Shown one piece after another: positions 1-9,409 of a DNA stretch of 64,000 nucleotides. The notes below the pieces were generated by a model that was not told the origin of the DNA, made no database searches, and saw only the letters and a program-made list of their open reading frames with translations. The translations under genes were made by a program, and so were the position numbers. Numbering within the stretch: the stretch's first letter is position 1; each line of letters begins with the position of its first letter. The stretch is taken from the NCBI RefSeq assembly GCF_014645535.1, contig NZ_BMLX01000001.1:365169-429168 (forward strand), in the 5' to 3' direction. This DNA comes from Silvimonas iriomotensis. GTDB taxonomy: Bacteria > Pseudomonadota > Gammaproteobacteria > Burkholderiales > Chitinibacteraceae.

Positions 1-152
1 ATGCCCATGAACGCGCCGCCGGCAGGCAGGACTGGTGCTGGCGCCGGTGCGTACACCGGGGCGGGTTGCTGAACCACAATGACCTCTTCAGCCCAGGCCC
101 AGTTCGCTGCCAGCAAGGTAGACGCCGCAAGTATAAAGACAGCTTTCGCCAT
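1..152 (-). CDS. Exported protein, N-terminal part only (runs off window)
   Basis: A reading frame on the minus strand starts with ATG at 152 and is cut by the window edge. The first ~22 residues form a typical signal peptide (MAKAVFILAASTLLAANWAWA), followed by a Pro/Ala-rich stretch (QQPAPVYAPAPAPVLP). A GAGGAG ribosome binding site lies 6-7 bases upstream. The product is therefore likely periplasmic or secreted. Too little is visible to name a family. Confidence 0.6.
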   Translation of the reverse strand, partial: MAKAVFILAASTLLAANWAWAEEVIVVQQPAPVYAPAPAPVLPAGGAFMG

Positions 153-335
153 GATTCGCTCCTCAATCGCGAAATACGATGAGCGAATTTTCAGATAATC
201 CTGAAAATACTTGTTGCGAACAATTACCTGAAAAGAAAGCCTGGTATTACCGCAGTGCAATCAGGAACTTACCGGTCTAACCTCGCTTGCTGGCGCTGCC
301 GGAAGCGGCCCGCACAGGGCGGGCCGGGTCTGGGT

Positions 336-2231
336 TTACAGGCGGAAACGCCCGAAATCTGCATTGATGGCCTGAGCCAGTTTTTCCAGTTGCTCCAGAT
401 TGCGTGAGGTATTTTGCAGGGCCGAGTCAGACTGCCCGATGCGCTGGTTGATCTGTTCCGTGCTCTCGCTCATGGCGTTGGTAGCGTTGCGCTGCTCCAG
501 CGTGGCGTCGGCAATATGGCCCACGCGGCCGGCCATATCCTGAATGCTGCTGGCCACTTCACGCATGCGCCCGCTGGCCTGTTCAGTCAGCGTCACGCTG
601 GCGGTGACGCTATCGAGCGCCCCTTGCATGCTGCCCGCCGCGCTGCCGGTTTCCTTGCTGATGGATTCAAGCATGCCGGTGATCTCGCCCGTGGCGGCGC
701 TGGTGCGTTCGGCCAGTTTGCGCACTTCGTCGGCCACCACGGCAAAGCCGCGTCCTTGTTCGCCGGCCCGGGCGGCTTCAATGGCGGCATTCAGGGCCAG
801 CAAATTGGTTTGCCCGGCAATCTCGCCAATCACGGTGGTGATAGAGCGGATATCACTGGCCCTTTGTGCCAGGGTATCGAGCATGCCGGAAATCGACTGC
901 ACGGTTTCCCGGGTCTGGCTGCTCTCGACCGAAATCTTTTCCAGATCGCGCGCGCTGTTATTGCTTTGCTCTGCCGTCTGGCTGGCCAGTTCATCGGCCT
1001 GCTGGGCCGATGCGGCGACCTCTGACACGCTGACGGTGACTTCTTCAATTGCCGCGGCGTTGTGGCCGGCAAAATCGGTAATGGAGTTCGTCTCCCGGGC
1101 GATCCGCTGGATTTCATTGCGCGCGCTTTCCACCCCTTGCGCCAGTTGCTGGCTGCGGCTGCGCACATCGGCAAACGTCTTGCCCAGCTGGCCAATGAAC
1201 TGGTTGAAGGCTTCGCTGGTCTGGCCGACTTCATCCTGGGTCAGCACCGGCAGGCGGCGCGACAGATCGGCATCACCTTGCGAGATATCGCGCATGGCCT
1301 TGCGGATGCCCAGCAAAGGCTGCAGCTGTTTGCGCAGGAACAAGGTGCTCAGGCTGATGATCACCACCAGCAGCACGATCAGGATGATCACACTCTTGTA
1401 CAGCAGGGCGCGCGTGGCCGCTTGCAGCGCGGCTTTGTCGCTGACTGCCACCAGCCGGAATTCGGTCCCCGGCACCGGCAGCACCGTGATCAGCTTGGTA
1501 TGGCCATCAATGGCGACTTCAGAAAAGCCCTTGTCGTTAAAGGTGGATTCCAGCACGGCCGGCGTCAGCGCCGCACCCAGCGCAGAGGCCGGCTGGTTCA
1601 GGCGGGACGGATCGCTATGCGCAAAAATCAGGCCGTCGTGATTGACGATAAACGCATAGCCTTCGCCCGGCAGTTGCGTGCGCTTGAGTTCTTGCATGAT
1701 CGACGAGATTTCAACATCCGCCCCGATCACGCCAACCACCTGGCCGCCATTGACCACGGCATGCGCAAAGCTCGACACCGCCGAGCCCGTCGCCGCCGCG
1801 ACCGAGGGCATCTCGACAAACGTGCCGTTCTGTTCCGCCTGGGCGCGGCCCCACCAGTGCCATTTGCGCGGATCATTGTTGTCCGGCGGCAAGGTAACGT
1901 TGTTGGCATTTTGCTGGGTGCCATCGGGGTAGGCCAGGAACACGTTGGCAAAGCCGCCCGCATCGCGCGCATAGCCCATTCCGGCGACCAGGCCCGGATC
2001 ATGCGGTACGGGTTTGAAGGCGTTGAGCACCTGCGCCTTGGCGGAAATCCAGTTGCCGATATGAATGCCCAGCACGTTGCTGACTGCGCTGATCTGCGCT
2101 TTAGACTCGGCCTCTTGCTGCGCGCTTGACAGAAAATAGCTCGCCCCGGCGATCACCACGCCAGTCACGATCACCATCGCGCTGACTGCCGCGACCAGTT
2201 TGCTTTGCAGAGTACGCATACCCAGAGCCAT
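336..2231 (-). CDS. Methyl-accepting chemotaxis protein with periplasmic dCache-type sensor
   Basis: This is a membrane chemoreceptor of 631 residues that would signal to CheA/CheW. A first membrane segment lies at about residues 10-32, then a periplasmic domain of ~240 residues with Cache-like features (the [16 protein letters not shown] and [11 protein letters not shown] stretches), a second membrane segment at about 277-299, a HAMP domain, and a long cytoplasmic coiled coil. The highly conserved hairpin tip ([20 protein letters not shown], followed by [18 protein letters not shown]) is intact. The ATG at 2231 has a GGAGAG site 6 bases upstream. The ligand cannot be read from the sequence, but dCache sensors often bind amino acids, amines or organic acids. 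It stands alone, with gap upstream on the same strand behind its own terminator. Confidence 0.93.
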   Translation of the reverse strand: MALGMRTLQSKLVAAVSAMVIVTGVVIAGASYFLSSAQQEAESKAQISAVSNVLGIHIGNWISAKAQVLNAFKPVPHDPGLVAGMGYARDAGGFANVFLAYPDGTQQNANNVTLPPDNNDPRKWHWWGRAQAEQNGTFVEMPSVAAATGSAVSSFAHAVVNGGQVVGVIGADVEISSIMQELKRTQLPGEGYAFIVNHDGLIFAHSDPSRLNQPASALGAALTPAVLESTFNDKGFSEVAIDGHTKLITVLPVPGTEFRLVAVSDKAALQAATRALLYKSVIILIVLLVVIISLSTLFLRKQLQPLLGIRKAMRDISQGDADLSRRLPVLTQDEVGQTSEAFNQFIGQLGKTFADVRSRSQQLAQGVESARNEIQRIARETNSITDFAGHNAAAIEEVTVSVSEVAASAQQADELASQTAEQSNNSARDLEKISVESSQTRETVQSISGMLDTLAQRASDIRSITTVIGEIAGQTNLLALNAAIEAARAGEQGRGFAVVADEVRKLAERTSAATGEITGMLESISKETGSAAGSMQGALDSVTASVTLTEQASGRMREVASSIQDMAGRVGHIADATLEQRNATNAMSESTEQINQRIGQSDSALQNTSRNLEQLEKLAQAINADFGRFRL

Positions 2232-2391
2232 GATTGCTCTCCATTTGTTATTGGCAACTATTCAGGAATTATCGGCAGGACTTGGCAATTTTGCAGGCTG
2301 CTGTTTACCTGATTGCTTTTCTGGCGGGATATGTGGAACGTGCCTGCGCGCCGGCCTGCGGTGGCGTATCAATGCGGGTGGCGACAACAGT

Positions 2392-2420
2392 AAAAAGCCC
2401 CGGTTTCCCGGGGCTTTTTA
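2392..2420 (-). terminator. Rho-independent terminator of gap
   Basis: A GC-rich hairpin (GCCCCGG-tt-tCCCGGGGC) is flanked by A and T runs immediately downstream of the gap stop codon. The flanking runs on both sides mean it could work in either direction. Confidence 0.8.
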
Positions 2421-2445
2421 CTGATCACGGCAGGGCGTGGCAAGG

Positions 2446-3444
2446 TCATTGCAGCTTGACGAACTTGTCCAGCACGCGGATCAGCTGCGTTACAAAACCG
2501 TGCTCGTTGTCATACCAGGCCACGGTTTTCACCAGTTGCAGATCGCCATGCTCAGAGATCTCGGTCTGGGTGGCATCAAAGACAGAGCCAAACGTAGAGC
2601 CGATCACATCAGAAGAAACGATCTCTTCTTCGGTATAACCAAACGAATCGCTGGCGGCGGCTTTCATGGCTGCGTTGATTTCTTCTGCGCTGACTTTCTT
2701 GCCCAGGATGGTGACAAGTTCAGTCACAGAGCCCGTTTTCACCGGCACGCGCTGGGCGTGGCCCTTGAGCTTGCCGGTCAGCGACGGAATCACAAGGCCA
2801 ATGGCTTTGGCGGCGCCGGTGGTATGCGGGATGACGTTCTCTGCCGCGGCGCGGCTGGCGCGCAGATCCTTGCCGCGCGGGCCATCCACCAGCGCTTGCG
2901 TGCCGGTGTAGGCGTGGACGGTGGTCATGGTGCCGACCTGAATGCCGAACTGGTCATCCAGCACCTTGGCCATGGGTGCCAGGCAGTTGGTGGTGCAGGA
3001 GGCCACAGAAATGAATTTGTCCGCCGCCGTCATGGTGTCATCGTTCACGGCGTAAACAACGGTTTTCATATTGCCGGCCGGCGCAGAGACCAGCACTTTG
3101 CGGGCCCCGGCGGTCAGGTGGGCCTGGGATTTCTCTTCCGAGGTATAAAAGCCCGTGCACTCCACCACCACATTCACATCCAGCTTGCCCCAGGGAATAT
3201 TGGCCGCGTCTTTTTCGGCATACACCGCAATGCGCTTGCCGTTCACGATCAGCGCGTCGTCGGTGTGCTCTACCGACCAGGGAAAAGCGCCGTAGTTGGA
3301 GTCATGGCGCAGCAGGTAAGCCAGTACCTTGGGCGAGGTCAAATCGTTGATGGCGACCACTTCCAGCCCGGAGTTGACCTCCAGCATGCGCCGCAGTACC
3401 AGACGGCCAATCCGGCCAAACCCGTTAATCCCGATCTTGTTCAT
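2446..3444 (-). CDS. gap: Glyceraldehyde-3-phosphate dehydrogenase (type I, NAD-dependent)
   Basis: This cytosolic glycolytic and gluconeogenic enzyme converts glyceraldehyde-3-phosphate to 1,3-bisphosphoglycerate. The protein is 332 residues, the usual length. The N-terminal Rossmann motif INGFGRIGR and the active-site segment [12 protein letters not shown] with the catalytic Cys are intact, as is the C-terminal WYDNEHGF motif. The frame is open far upstream of the true start. I chose the ATG at 3444 because it gives [10 protein letters not shown] and has a GGGAGA site 6 bases upstream. It is monocistronic and followed by a strong hairpin terminator. Confidence 0.97.
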   Translation of the reverse strand: MNKIGINGFGRIGRLVLRRMLEVNSGLEVVAINDLTSPKVLAYLLRHDSNYGAFPWSVEHTDDALIVNGKRIAVYAEKDAANIPWGKLDVNVVVECTGFYTSEEKSQAHLTAGARKVLVSAPAGNMKTVVYAVNDDTMTAADKFISVASCTTNCLAPMAKVLDDQFGIQVGTMTTVHAYTGTQALVDGPRGKDLRASRAAAENVIPHTTGAAKAIGLVIPSLTGKLKGHAQRVPVKTGSVTELVTILGKKVSAEEINAAMKAAASDSFGYTEEEIVSSDVIGSTFGSVFDATQTEISEHGDLQLVKTVAWYDNEHGFVTQLIRVLDKFVKLQ

Positions 3445-3686
3445 GTGATGTCTCCCGCCAGGCCGTGACCCGCGCGCTATAGGTTCATGGGCGCCGCGTA
3501 CCTGGCACAGGCACGGTATTGCGGGCGCACGTCTGATCAATGTAGTACCTGGTTGTTGCAACTGAAAGTATGCGGTGAGCCCCGCGTCTATCTGCGGAGG
3601 GAGAGGGCGATGCGCTGGCCGGCTGTAGCCGCGTCGGCGTGCCGCTCTGCTATGGTGAAAGCCTTCAACCCCAGCCGGGAGGCATG

Positions 3687-3998
3687 ATGAGAAATGGATG
3701 GATGATGAGCGCAGGCCTGGTGCTGGCTTGCAGCCTGCCGGGCTGCGCCAGCAACCCGGGGCCGGCCAGTACGCCCGCCCAGCCAGAGGCCGCAGCACAA
3801 TGCCACGCCGAAGCGGTGCAAGCGCGCGTTGGCCAGATGGCCGCACCCGATCAGCTTGAGGCCCTCCGCCAGCAAGCCAGTGCCAGCGTGCTGCGCGTGA
3901 TCAAGCCCGGTGATGCCGTCACCATGGACTACAACATCACCCGGCTGAACCTGGAGGTGGATGAAACCGGCGTGATCAAGCGCGTCAGTTGCGGCTAA
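3687..3998 (+). CDS. Peptidase inhibitor I78 family lipoprotein
   Basis: This is a small envelope lipoprotein of ~103 residues. After a short hydrophobic leader the lipobox LPGC marks lipidation. The mature part has the I78 signature: [13 protein letters not shown] near the start of the domain, then [20 protein letters not shown] and a C-terminal VSCG. Family members (related to the potato inhibitor I fold) are thought to inhibit serine proteases; the target here is unknown. Start choice: ATG at 3684 or 3687, just after GGGAGG; 3687 has the better spacing. Its last bases overlap by 4 nt the convergent hemerythrin gene. Confidence 0.82.
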   Translation: MRNGWMMSAGLVLACSLPGCASNPGPASTPAQPEAAAQCHAEAVQARVGQMAAPDQLEALRQQASASVLRVIKPGDAVTMDYNITRLNLEVDETGVIKRVSCG

Positions 3999-4477
3999 CC
4001 CGTGATGCCAGACCAGAAACGGTCCAGCCAGCCTTTTTTCTGCCAGGTGGCCTGCGCGCCGCGCTCCAGAAAGAACGCGGCGTAGCGGGTGTCGCCCTCC
4101 TGGATATGGTGGGTCAACCAGTTACGCAGGAAATGCAGCAACTCGAAGGTGACCGCATCGCCGGCCTGGACGCGCGCCTGGAACACCCGCAGATCACCGA
4201 TCAGGATCTCGTGGTGCTGTTTGTGCTCTTCATAATCCGGGTAGCCCAGAATGCGCATCAGGCTTTCTTCCACGGTGAAGTGGATGCGCGTGTAGTCCGC
4301 CAGTCGCCCCAGAATGTCAACTGAGGCGGCGCGACCTTGATGGCGGTGGATGGCCTCGTATAACTCGTTGAGCAGCGCCACCAGCACCTTGTGTTGTTCG
4401 TCGATCTCCTGAATGCCGACCGACAGGCTGTCATCCCATTGCACCAGCGTTTGCATCATCTGATTCTCAAATGTCAT
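3995..4477 (-). CDS. Bacteriohemerythrin
   Basis: This is a small cytosolic di-iron oxygen-binding protein of ~160 residues. Hemerythrin ligand motifs are visible in order: WDDSLSVGIQEIDEQHK near the N-terminus (His and the HxxxE-type pattern), then IHFTVEESLM, then YEEHKQHH, and LTHHIQEGD. The C-terminal ~30 residues (TWQKKGWLDRFWSG) extend past the core. Bacteriohemerythrins often act in oxygen supply or sensing in microaerobic motile bacteria; the nearby chemoreceptors fit but do not prove a link. The start at 4477 (MTFENQ) is chosen because the upstream extension lacks homology-like features. The ribosome binding site is weak. Confidence 0.9.
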   Translation of the reverse strand: MTFENQMMQTLVQWDDSLSVGIQEIDEQHKVLVALLNELYEAIHRHQGRAASVDILGRLADYTRIHFTVEESLMRILGYPDYEEHKQHHEILIGDLRVFQARVQAGDAVTFELLHFLRNWLTHHIQEGDTRYAAFFLERGAQATWQKKGWLDRFWSGITG

Positions 4478-4819
4478 GGCGATATGCTGATTACATGAGC
4501 GCGGGCAGGCTTTGATCTGTATCAATGGCGCACGGTGCACGGTCTTGTGGCCGGACCACAAGCGGGGAAATGATGGGGCTTATTCTCACAATGAACTGGC
4601 TCTGGTAACCAGTTTTTTGCTTATACATTTCATTTGTAGAAAGCAAATTTTTGGTAAAAGGCGAAAAAGCTACATAAAACCCACTGTTTAGTAAGCTAAT
4701 GCTGTGTATATCAAAAATCAGATGGTGTTTTATGGTCGTTCCGGATATGGTTTGCACATAAAAAAAGAAATATCAGCTATGTATGTCATGAGTGGAAACA
4801 AACAGCCTGGAATCCTGAT

Positions 4820-7153
4820 ATGTCCATCCAGAACCGCATTCTCCTTTGGGTCGCGGCCCTTGTCGTTGCCGGCTTTATCGTTGCCTGGGGCCTGATTGGC
4901 GCCTTTGGCATTACCAGTGGTGGTGGCATTGCCGCCGTGGCCGTGGTCATTTTGCTGGCCGTCCTGGCCGGTATCTGGGCCGCCGTCGGCCTGACCCTCA
5001 AGCCCCTGAACCGCTTGCGTCACACCCTGACCACCCTGGTGGAAAAGGGCGGTGATCTGAACACCCGTGTCGAGGCCTCCGGCGCGCCGGAACTGGCCGA
5101 CATCGCCAACGCCTTCAATCATTTTGTGTCTGATCTGCAAGTGACGTTCCGTGAAGTCCAGCGCGATATGGAAAGCCTGTCGCTGGGCCTGAAAGAACTC
5201 ACCGGCGTGACTGCGCAGCTGGTGAAAGACGCCCACGTGCAAAGCGACTTTGCCTCGGCCTCTGCCGCGGCGGTGGAAGAAATCACCGTCAGCATCACCC
5301 ACATTGCCGACAACGCCTCTGACGTAGACGGCAACGTCAAGGAAACCACGCACCTTTCGCGCCAGAGCGCGGAAGCCGTGCTGCGAGTGTCGGACGAAGT
5401 GTCCAGCATGGCCCAGTCCATGCAACTCCTGGGCAGCACCATGACCGATCTGGGCAAGAACTCCCAGAAGATCGGCAGCATTGTGGTGGTGATCAAGGAC
5501 ATTGCCGAACAAACCAACTTGCTGGCGCTCAATGCGGCAATTGAAGCCGCCCGCGCCGGTGAGCAAGGCCGCGGCTTTGCCGTGGTGGCCGATGAAGTGC
5601 GCAAGCTGGCCGAGCGCACCGCCAACGCCACGGTAGAAATCGCCAGCCTGATCGACTCGGTCAACAAGGAAACGCGCAAGGCCGTGGACAGCATGGAAAG
5701 CACCACCGGCCAGGTGTCCGCCAGCGTTGAAAAAGCCGACGTCGCGCGTGAGCACATGCTGCAGATCGGTGCTCGTATGGACCAGATGGCCGATGTGATC
5801 CAGGGCATTGCCGATGCCACGCAAGAGCAGACCTCTGCTGCCACCACCATGGCGCAGTCTGCTGAACAGATCAACGTCATGAGCCAGGCGTCTGACTCCG
5901 CCCTGCAACAGGCCCGCCGCGCGCTGGAATCGCTGGATAAACGTGCCCGCGACCTGATGGCGGTGGTGGGGCGCTTCCGGCTGGAAGACATCGAAGTGCT
6001 GCATGGCTGGTTTGCCTCCAGCGGTGCGCGCGCCGTGGCTGAAATCAAGCTGCGCCTGAACCAGATGGGTCACCACTGGGCCGACATGCATAGCGGCAAG
6101 GACGTGCCCGGCATGCTCAAGGCCGCGGTAGAGAAAGGCAAGCTGCCGACTGCCGCCGCCTTTGGCGGTGTGAAGATCCAGAACTGGGCCGGCAAAGGCG
6201 TGCTGGCTGATCTGGGCGAAGTGGCCAAAGAACAAGACTGGAGCCGCATCTTGCCCACGGTGCTGGACAAGATGATGCAGGCCGATGGCAAGTATGTGGC
6301 CGCGCCGCTGGGCGTGGCGCGCGTGAACGTTCTGTGGGTGAACGCCACGCTGGTCAAGCGCGTGGGCGTCACCCAGCCGCCGGCCAGCTGGGATGAATTC
6401 TTCACGCTGTGCGACAAGCTGGTTTCCGCCGGCATTACGCCGCTGGCGCACAGCGAAGTGAAATGGCAAGTCGCCACGCTGTTTGAATCTGTGGTGCTGG
6501 GCCTGTGCGGCGCGCAGTTCTATCTGCAGGCGTTCAGCAAGCTTGATGCCAGCGCGCTCTCCGGCCCGCAAATGGCGCGCGCGCTGGAAACCTTCCGTCG
6601 GCTGAAGAAATACTGCACGCCCGATTCCGTCGGCCGTGAATGGAACCTGGCCACCGCCGACGTCATCAACGGCCGCGCCGCCATGCAATTGATGGGCGAC
6701 TGGGTGAAGGGCGAACTGGACGAAGCCAACCGCAAGCCAGGCGAAGACTACCTGTTCTGGGCCGCGCCTTCGGTGGGCGGCGAGTACAGCTTTGCTGCAG
6801 ATACGCTGACCTTCTTCCGTCAGGATGACCCGGTGCGCCGCAAGGCCCAGCTGGACTTTGTCCGCCTGCTGGTCAGCCACGAAGGTCAGCTGGCCTACAA
6901 CAAGCACAAGGGCAGCATCCCGGCCCGCACCGACGTGGACACCAACAAGCTGGACGCCTACGGCCGCGCCTCCTCCCGCGACTTTACCGCCGCAGCCAGC
7001 CGCAACACGCTGGTGCCGTCCTGGGCACACAATATGGCAGTGCAGGACGACCAGAAAAAGGCACTGATCGAAGCCGTGGCCGATTTCTGGAACAACGAAG
7101 CCATGACCCCCGCCGAAGGAGCGCGACGCCTGGCTGCAGCGGTGAATCGCTGA
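4820..7153 (+). CDS. Chemoreceptor fused to a C-terminal sugar ABC-type solute-binding domain
   Basis: This 777-residue protein has an unusual architecture. Two membrane segments (about residues 7-30 and 36-58) are separated by only a handful of residues (GITSGGG), so there is essentially no periplasmic sensor. A HAMP-like region and a full MCP coiled coil follow, with the conserved tip [20 protein letters not shown] at about 229-248. From about residue 388 to the end there is a nearly full-length carbohydrate-binding protein of the family-1 (CUT1, glucose/mannose GtsA-like) type, without its signal peptide. Recognisable segments include [56 protein letters not shown] and [11 protein letters not shown]. 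With two membrane passes the signalling and binding domains both fall on the cytoplasmic side, so it may sense an intracellular sugar. There is no ABC permease beside it. A hairpin terminator follows. Confidence 0.92.
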   Translation: MSIQNRILLWVAALVVAGFIVAWGLIGAFGITSGGGIAAVAVVILLAVLAGIWAAVGLTLKPLNRLRHTLTTLVEKGGDLNTRVEASGAPELADIANAFNHFVSDLQVTFREVQRDMESLSLGLKELTGVTAQLVKDAHVQSDFASASAAAVEEITVSITHIADNASDVDGNVKETTHLSRQSAEAVLRVSDEVSSMAQSMQLLGSTMTDLGKNSQKIGSIVVVIKDIAEQTNLLALNAAIEAARAGEQGRGFAVVADEVRKLAERTANATVEIASLIDSVNKETRKAVDSMESTTGQVSASVEKADVAREHMLQIGARMDQMADVIQGIADATQEQTSAATTMAQSAEQINVMSQASDSALQQARRALESLDKRARDLMAVVGRFRLEDIEVLHGWFASSGARAVAEIKLRLNQMGHHWADMHSGKDVPGMLKAAVEKGKLPTAAAFGGVKIQNWAGKGVLADLGEVAKEQDWSRILPTVLDKMMQADGKYVAAPLGVARVNVLWVNATLVKRVGVTQPPASWDEFFTLCDKLVSAGITPLAHSEVKWQVATLFESVVLGLCGAQFYLQAFSKLDASALSGPQMARALETFRRLKKYCTPDSVGREWNLATADVINGRAAMQLMGDWVKGELDEANRKPGEDYLFWAAPSVGGEYSFAADTLTFFRQDDPVRRKAQLDFVRLLVSHEGQLAYNKHKGSIPARTDVDTNKLDAYGRASSRDFTAAASRNTLVPSWAHNMAVQDDQKKALIEAVADFWNNEAMTPAEGARRLAAAVNR

Positions 7154-7169
7154 TCGGGTCTGTTTGAGC

Positions 7170-7200
7170 GAAAACGGCAGCCTGCGCTGCCGTTTTTTTA
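7170..7200 (+). terminator. Rho-independent terminator after the chemoreceptor-SBP fusion
   Basis: AAAACGGCAGcctgcgCTGCCGTTTTTTT forms a perfect stem followed by a T run, 17 bases after the stop codon. Confidence 0.88.
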
Positions 7201-7406
7201 CGTCTATTGAAGCTTCTGGTTGACGCAACTTGTGCTGGGCGGCTAGTGCAGCATTTGCCGTCCACCCGGTCGGGGAATCCGGCACACCGCGCTGGCCAGA
7301 GAAGAACCCCTCCCGGTCAGCCCGCAATTTGTAAAACACGTCTGCCCGTTTGCCCGGTGCCGCGTTATCCTGATCATTACAACTGCATCAACCCCGCCAC
7401 GTCACC

Positions 7407-7787
7407 ATGTCCATGCCAGACTTCCCGCCACCTGTTCCGCAACCCGCCCGCAAAGACTGGGCTGCCCATGTCAGGGTGCGTATTGCCGGGTTCGTTATCC
7501 TGATTGCCGGTGTCATCGGTGGCGGGCTGATTTACTGGCTGGCCGATGATGTGGCTGATGCCACGGCGGCCATGCAGGGCCGGCAATATACGGCGCAGCT
7601 AGAGCGTATTGCCGGTACATCCGGTGTGCTGGTTTCGCAATTTGATCAGTGGCTGGGGCATTTGTGGCATGGCAAGCAATTGGGCATTACCTTGTGCGTG
7701 CTTGCCTTGCTGGTGGCAGCATTTTGTTTCTGGCTGGCCGGGCTGATGGCGGTGGAAGTGCCGCAAGACACCCCGACACGGCGCTGA
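7407..7787 (+). CDS. Small inner-membrane protein, unknown function
   Basis: The 126-residue product has two predicted membrane helices, at about residues 29-50 (IAGFVILIAGVIGGGLIYWLA) and 92-115 (ITLCVLALLVAAFCFWLAGL). Between them lies a ~40-residue loop that is probably periplasmic (DDVADATAAMQGRQYTAQLE). That shape recalls minimal sensor or signalling-accessory proteins, but I recognise no family. The start is ATG at 7407 or 7413; neither has a strong ribosome binding site. It is preceded by the terminator of the chemoreceptor-SBP fusion, so it is probably expressed from its own promoter. Confidence 0.6.
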   Translation: MSMPDFPPPVPQPARKDWAAHVRVRIAGFVILIAGVIGGGLIYWLADDVADATAAMQGRQYTAQLERIAGTSGVLVSQFDQWLGHLWHGKQLGITLCVLALLVAAFCFWLAGLMAVEVPQDTPTRR

Positions 7788-7804
7788 TTCACGCCAGGCT
7801 GCAC

Positions 7805-7845
7805 CCAAAAAAATACCCCGATGCAGGGAGAACACCGGGGCCTGT
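7805..7845 (-). terminator. Possible hairpin terminator (CCCCG...CGGGG)
   Basis: AAAAAAATACCCCG and CACCGGGG form a short GC stem. The T run is on the minus-strand side, although no minus-strand gene is evident above it. It may act weakly for the upstream membrane protein gene or be incidental. Confidence 0.35.
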
Positions 7846-8017
7846 CAAATGCTCCAGAATGCGCTGGGGGGATTGCGTGCGCACGGGCTTAATATAATCT
7901 TTCGCTCTGTCCTGTAACCCTGTCAGAGTTGGCATGGCTGCCTGATGACAGGTTTCTGCACCGCCGCGCCGGGCGCTACACTGACCGGCATCACGCCTTT
8001 GATCAGAACCCATACCC

Positions 8018-9409
8018 ATGCCCACCACGTGCCCGGCTGAGGCCCAGCATCAGTTTGATGAAGCCAACCGCTTGCTGCAGCAAGGCGATCTGCCCACGGC
8101 AGAAGCGCATTACAAGCTGGCACTGGCGATTGCCCCGGACGAGGCCGCCATCTGGGCCAACCTGGCGCTGTTGCAAGAACGCAAGGGCGAGATCGCCGAC
8201 GCGGTAGGGAGTTACAGCCGGGCGCTGGCGCTGCAACCGGCCAATACGCAGATTTACCTCAATCTGGGCGTATTGCTGCTCAACCACAAACGCTTTGACG
8301 ACGCAGAACTGGCCTTCCGGCAGGCGCTGGAACTGTCGCCCGCTTCGGCGCCGGCATGGTCTAACCTGGGCGTGCTGTGGGCCTGCCTGAAGCGTGAGGA
8401 CGAAGCCGAAGCCTGCTACCGTCATGCGCTCAATATTGATCCGCACTACGCCCGCGCCCGCTTTAACCTCAGTTATGTCCTGATGCGGCAGGGGCGCTTT
8501 GAAGAGGGCTGGATGGCGCGGGAAGCGCGCTCGGACGATCCGCTGGGGCGGTATTTCCAGTGTCCGCGCTGGCAGGGCGAAGAGATTGCGGGCAAATCCA
8601 TCATCATCGGCTTTGAGGCCGGCTTTGGCGACATGCTGCAGTTCTGCCGCTACGCCACCTTGCTCAAGGCCCACGGCGCCACGCGGGTCAGCCTGGTGTG
8701 CCATCCGCCGCTCAAGACCTTGTTGCAGCGCATGCCTACGCTTGATGCGGTCTATGGCTATGACGAAGCCGTGCCGCCTACCGGCCACGATTACTGGTGC
8801 CCGCCCATGAGCCTGCCGCTGCATTTTGCGACGCGGCTGGATAACATTCCGCACCACGTACCCTATCTGTTTGCCGACGCGCTCAAGGCCGCGCAATGGC
8901 AAGACCGGCTGGTCGACGCCGGGCCGCGGGTCGGGCTGGTGTGGCAGGGCAACGCGGCGTTTGAAAACGACCAGGATCGCTCCATGCCGGCGCTGGATAT
9001 CCTGGCGCCTGTGCTGGCGGTGCCGGGCATCCAGTTTGTGAGCCTGCAAAAAGGCCCGGCCGAAACAGCGCAACCGGCAGTAGCCACGCCGGCCCCGCTG
9101 TGGGTCGCCGGCCCGGAACTGCAAAGCTTCGACGACACGGCCGCGCTGATCGCCAATCTGGATCTCGTCATCACCGTTGATACGGCTGTGGCGCATCTGG
9201 CGGGGGCCATGGGCAAGCCGTGTTGGGTGTTGTTGCCGGACTATCGCCCCGACTGGCGCTGGCTGACGGAACGGACTGATTCACCGTGGTACCCGACCAT
9301 GACGTTGTATCGCCAGACATCCACCGGCGACTGGCAGACACTGGTCCACTCCGTTGCGCAGGATTTGCATGACTGGCTGCAGACCCAACCGGCCCGGGGG
9401 CAATCATGA
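8018..9409 (+). CDS. TPR protein with C-terminal GT-B/GT9-like glycosyltransferase domain
   Basis: This is a 463-residue cytosolic protein. The first ~165 residues are about five tetratricopeptide repeats (for example AEAHYKLALAIAPDEAAIWANL and AELAFRQALELSPASAPAWSNL). The remainder resembles the heptosyltransferase/O-GlcNAc-transferase-like fold, with the nucleotide-sugar-binding-type segment LDLVITVDTAVAHLAGAMGKP near the C-terminus. Proteins of this layout are common in betaproteobacteria and are often annotated as TPR glycosyltransferases, with targets such as flagellin or surface glycans; the acceptor here is unknown. A TATAAT element lies at 7893-7898. The stop overlaps the start of the xylanase gene (ATGA), so the two are translationally coupled. 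Confidence 0.82.
   Translation: MPTTCPAEAQHQFDEANRLLQQGDLPTAEAHYKLALAIAPDEAAIWANLALLQERKGEIADAVGSYSRALALQPANTQIYLNLGVLLLNHKRFDDAELAFRQALELSPASAPAWSNLGVLWACLKREDEAEACYRHALNIDPHYARARFNLSYVLMRQGRFEEGWMAREARSDDPLGRYFQCPRWQGEEIAGKSIIIGFEAGFGDMLQFCRYATLLKAHGATRVSLVCHPPLKTLLQRMPTLDAVYGYDEAVPPTGHDYWCPPMSLPLHFATRLDNIPHHVPYLFADALKAAQWQDRLVDAGPRVGLVWQGNAAFENDQDRSMPALDILAPVLAVPGIQFVSLQKGPAETAQPAVATPAPLWVAGPELQSFDDTAALIANLDLVITVDTAVAHLAGAMGKPCWVLLPDYRPDWRWLTERTDSPWYPTMTLYRQTSTGDWQTLVHSVAQDLHDWLQTQPARGQS

Noticed and set aside
2234-2638. Plus-strand frame between the chemoreceptor and gap
   Set aside because: It overlaps gap and its terminator on the opposite strand; no coding signature.
4730-7339. Long minus-strand open frame (869 codons) opposite the chemoreceptor-SBP gene
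   Set aside because: It is the shadow of a GC-rich gene with strong codon bias. The translation is His/Gly/Arg-rich low-complexity without domains, while the plus frame has clear MCP and SBP motifs.
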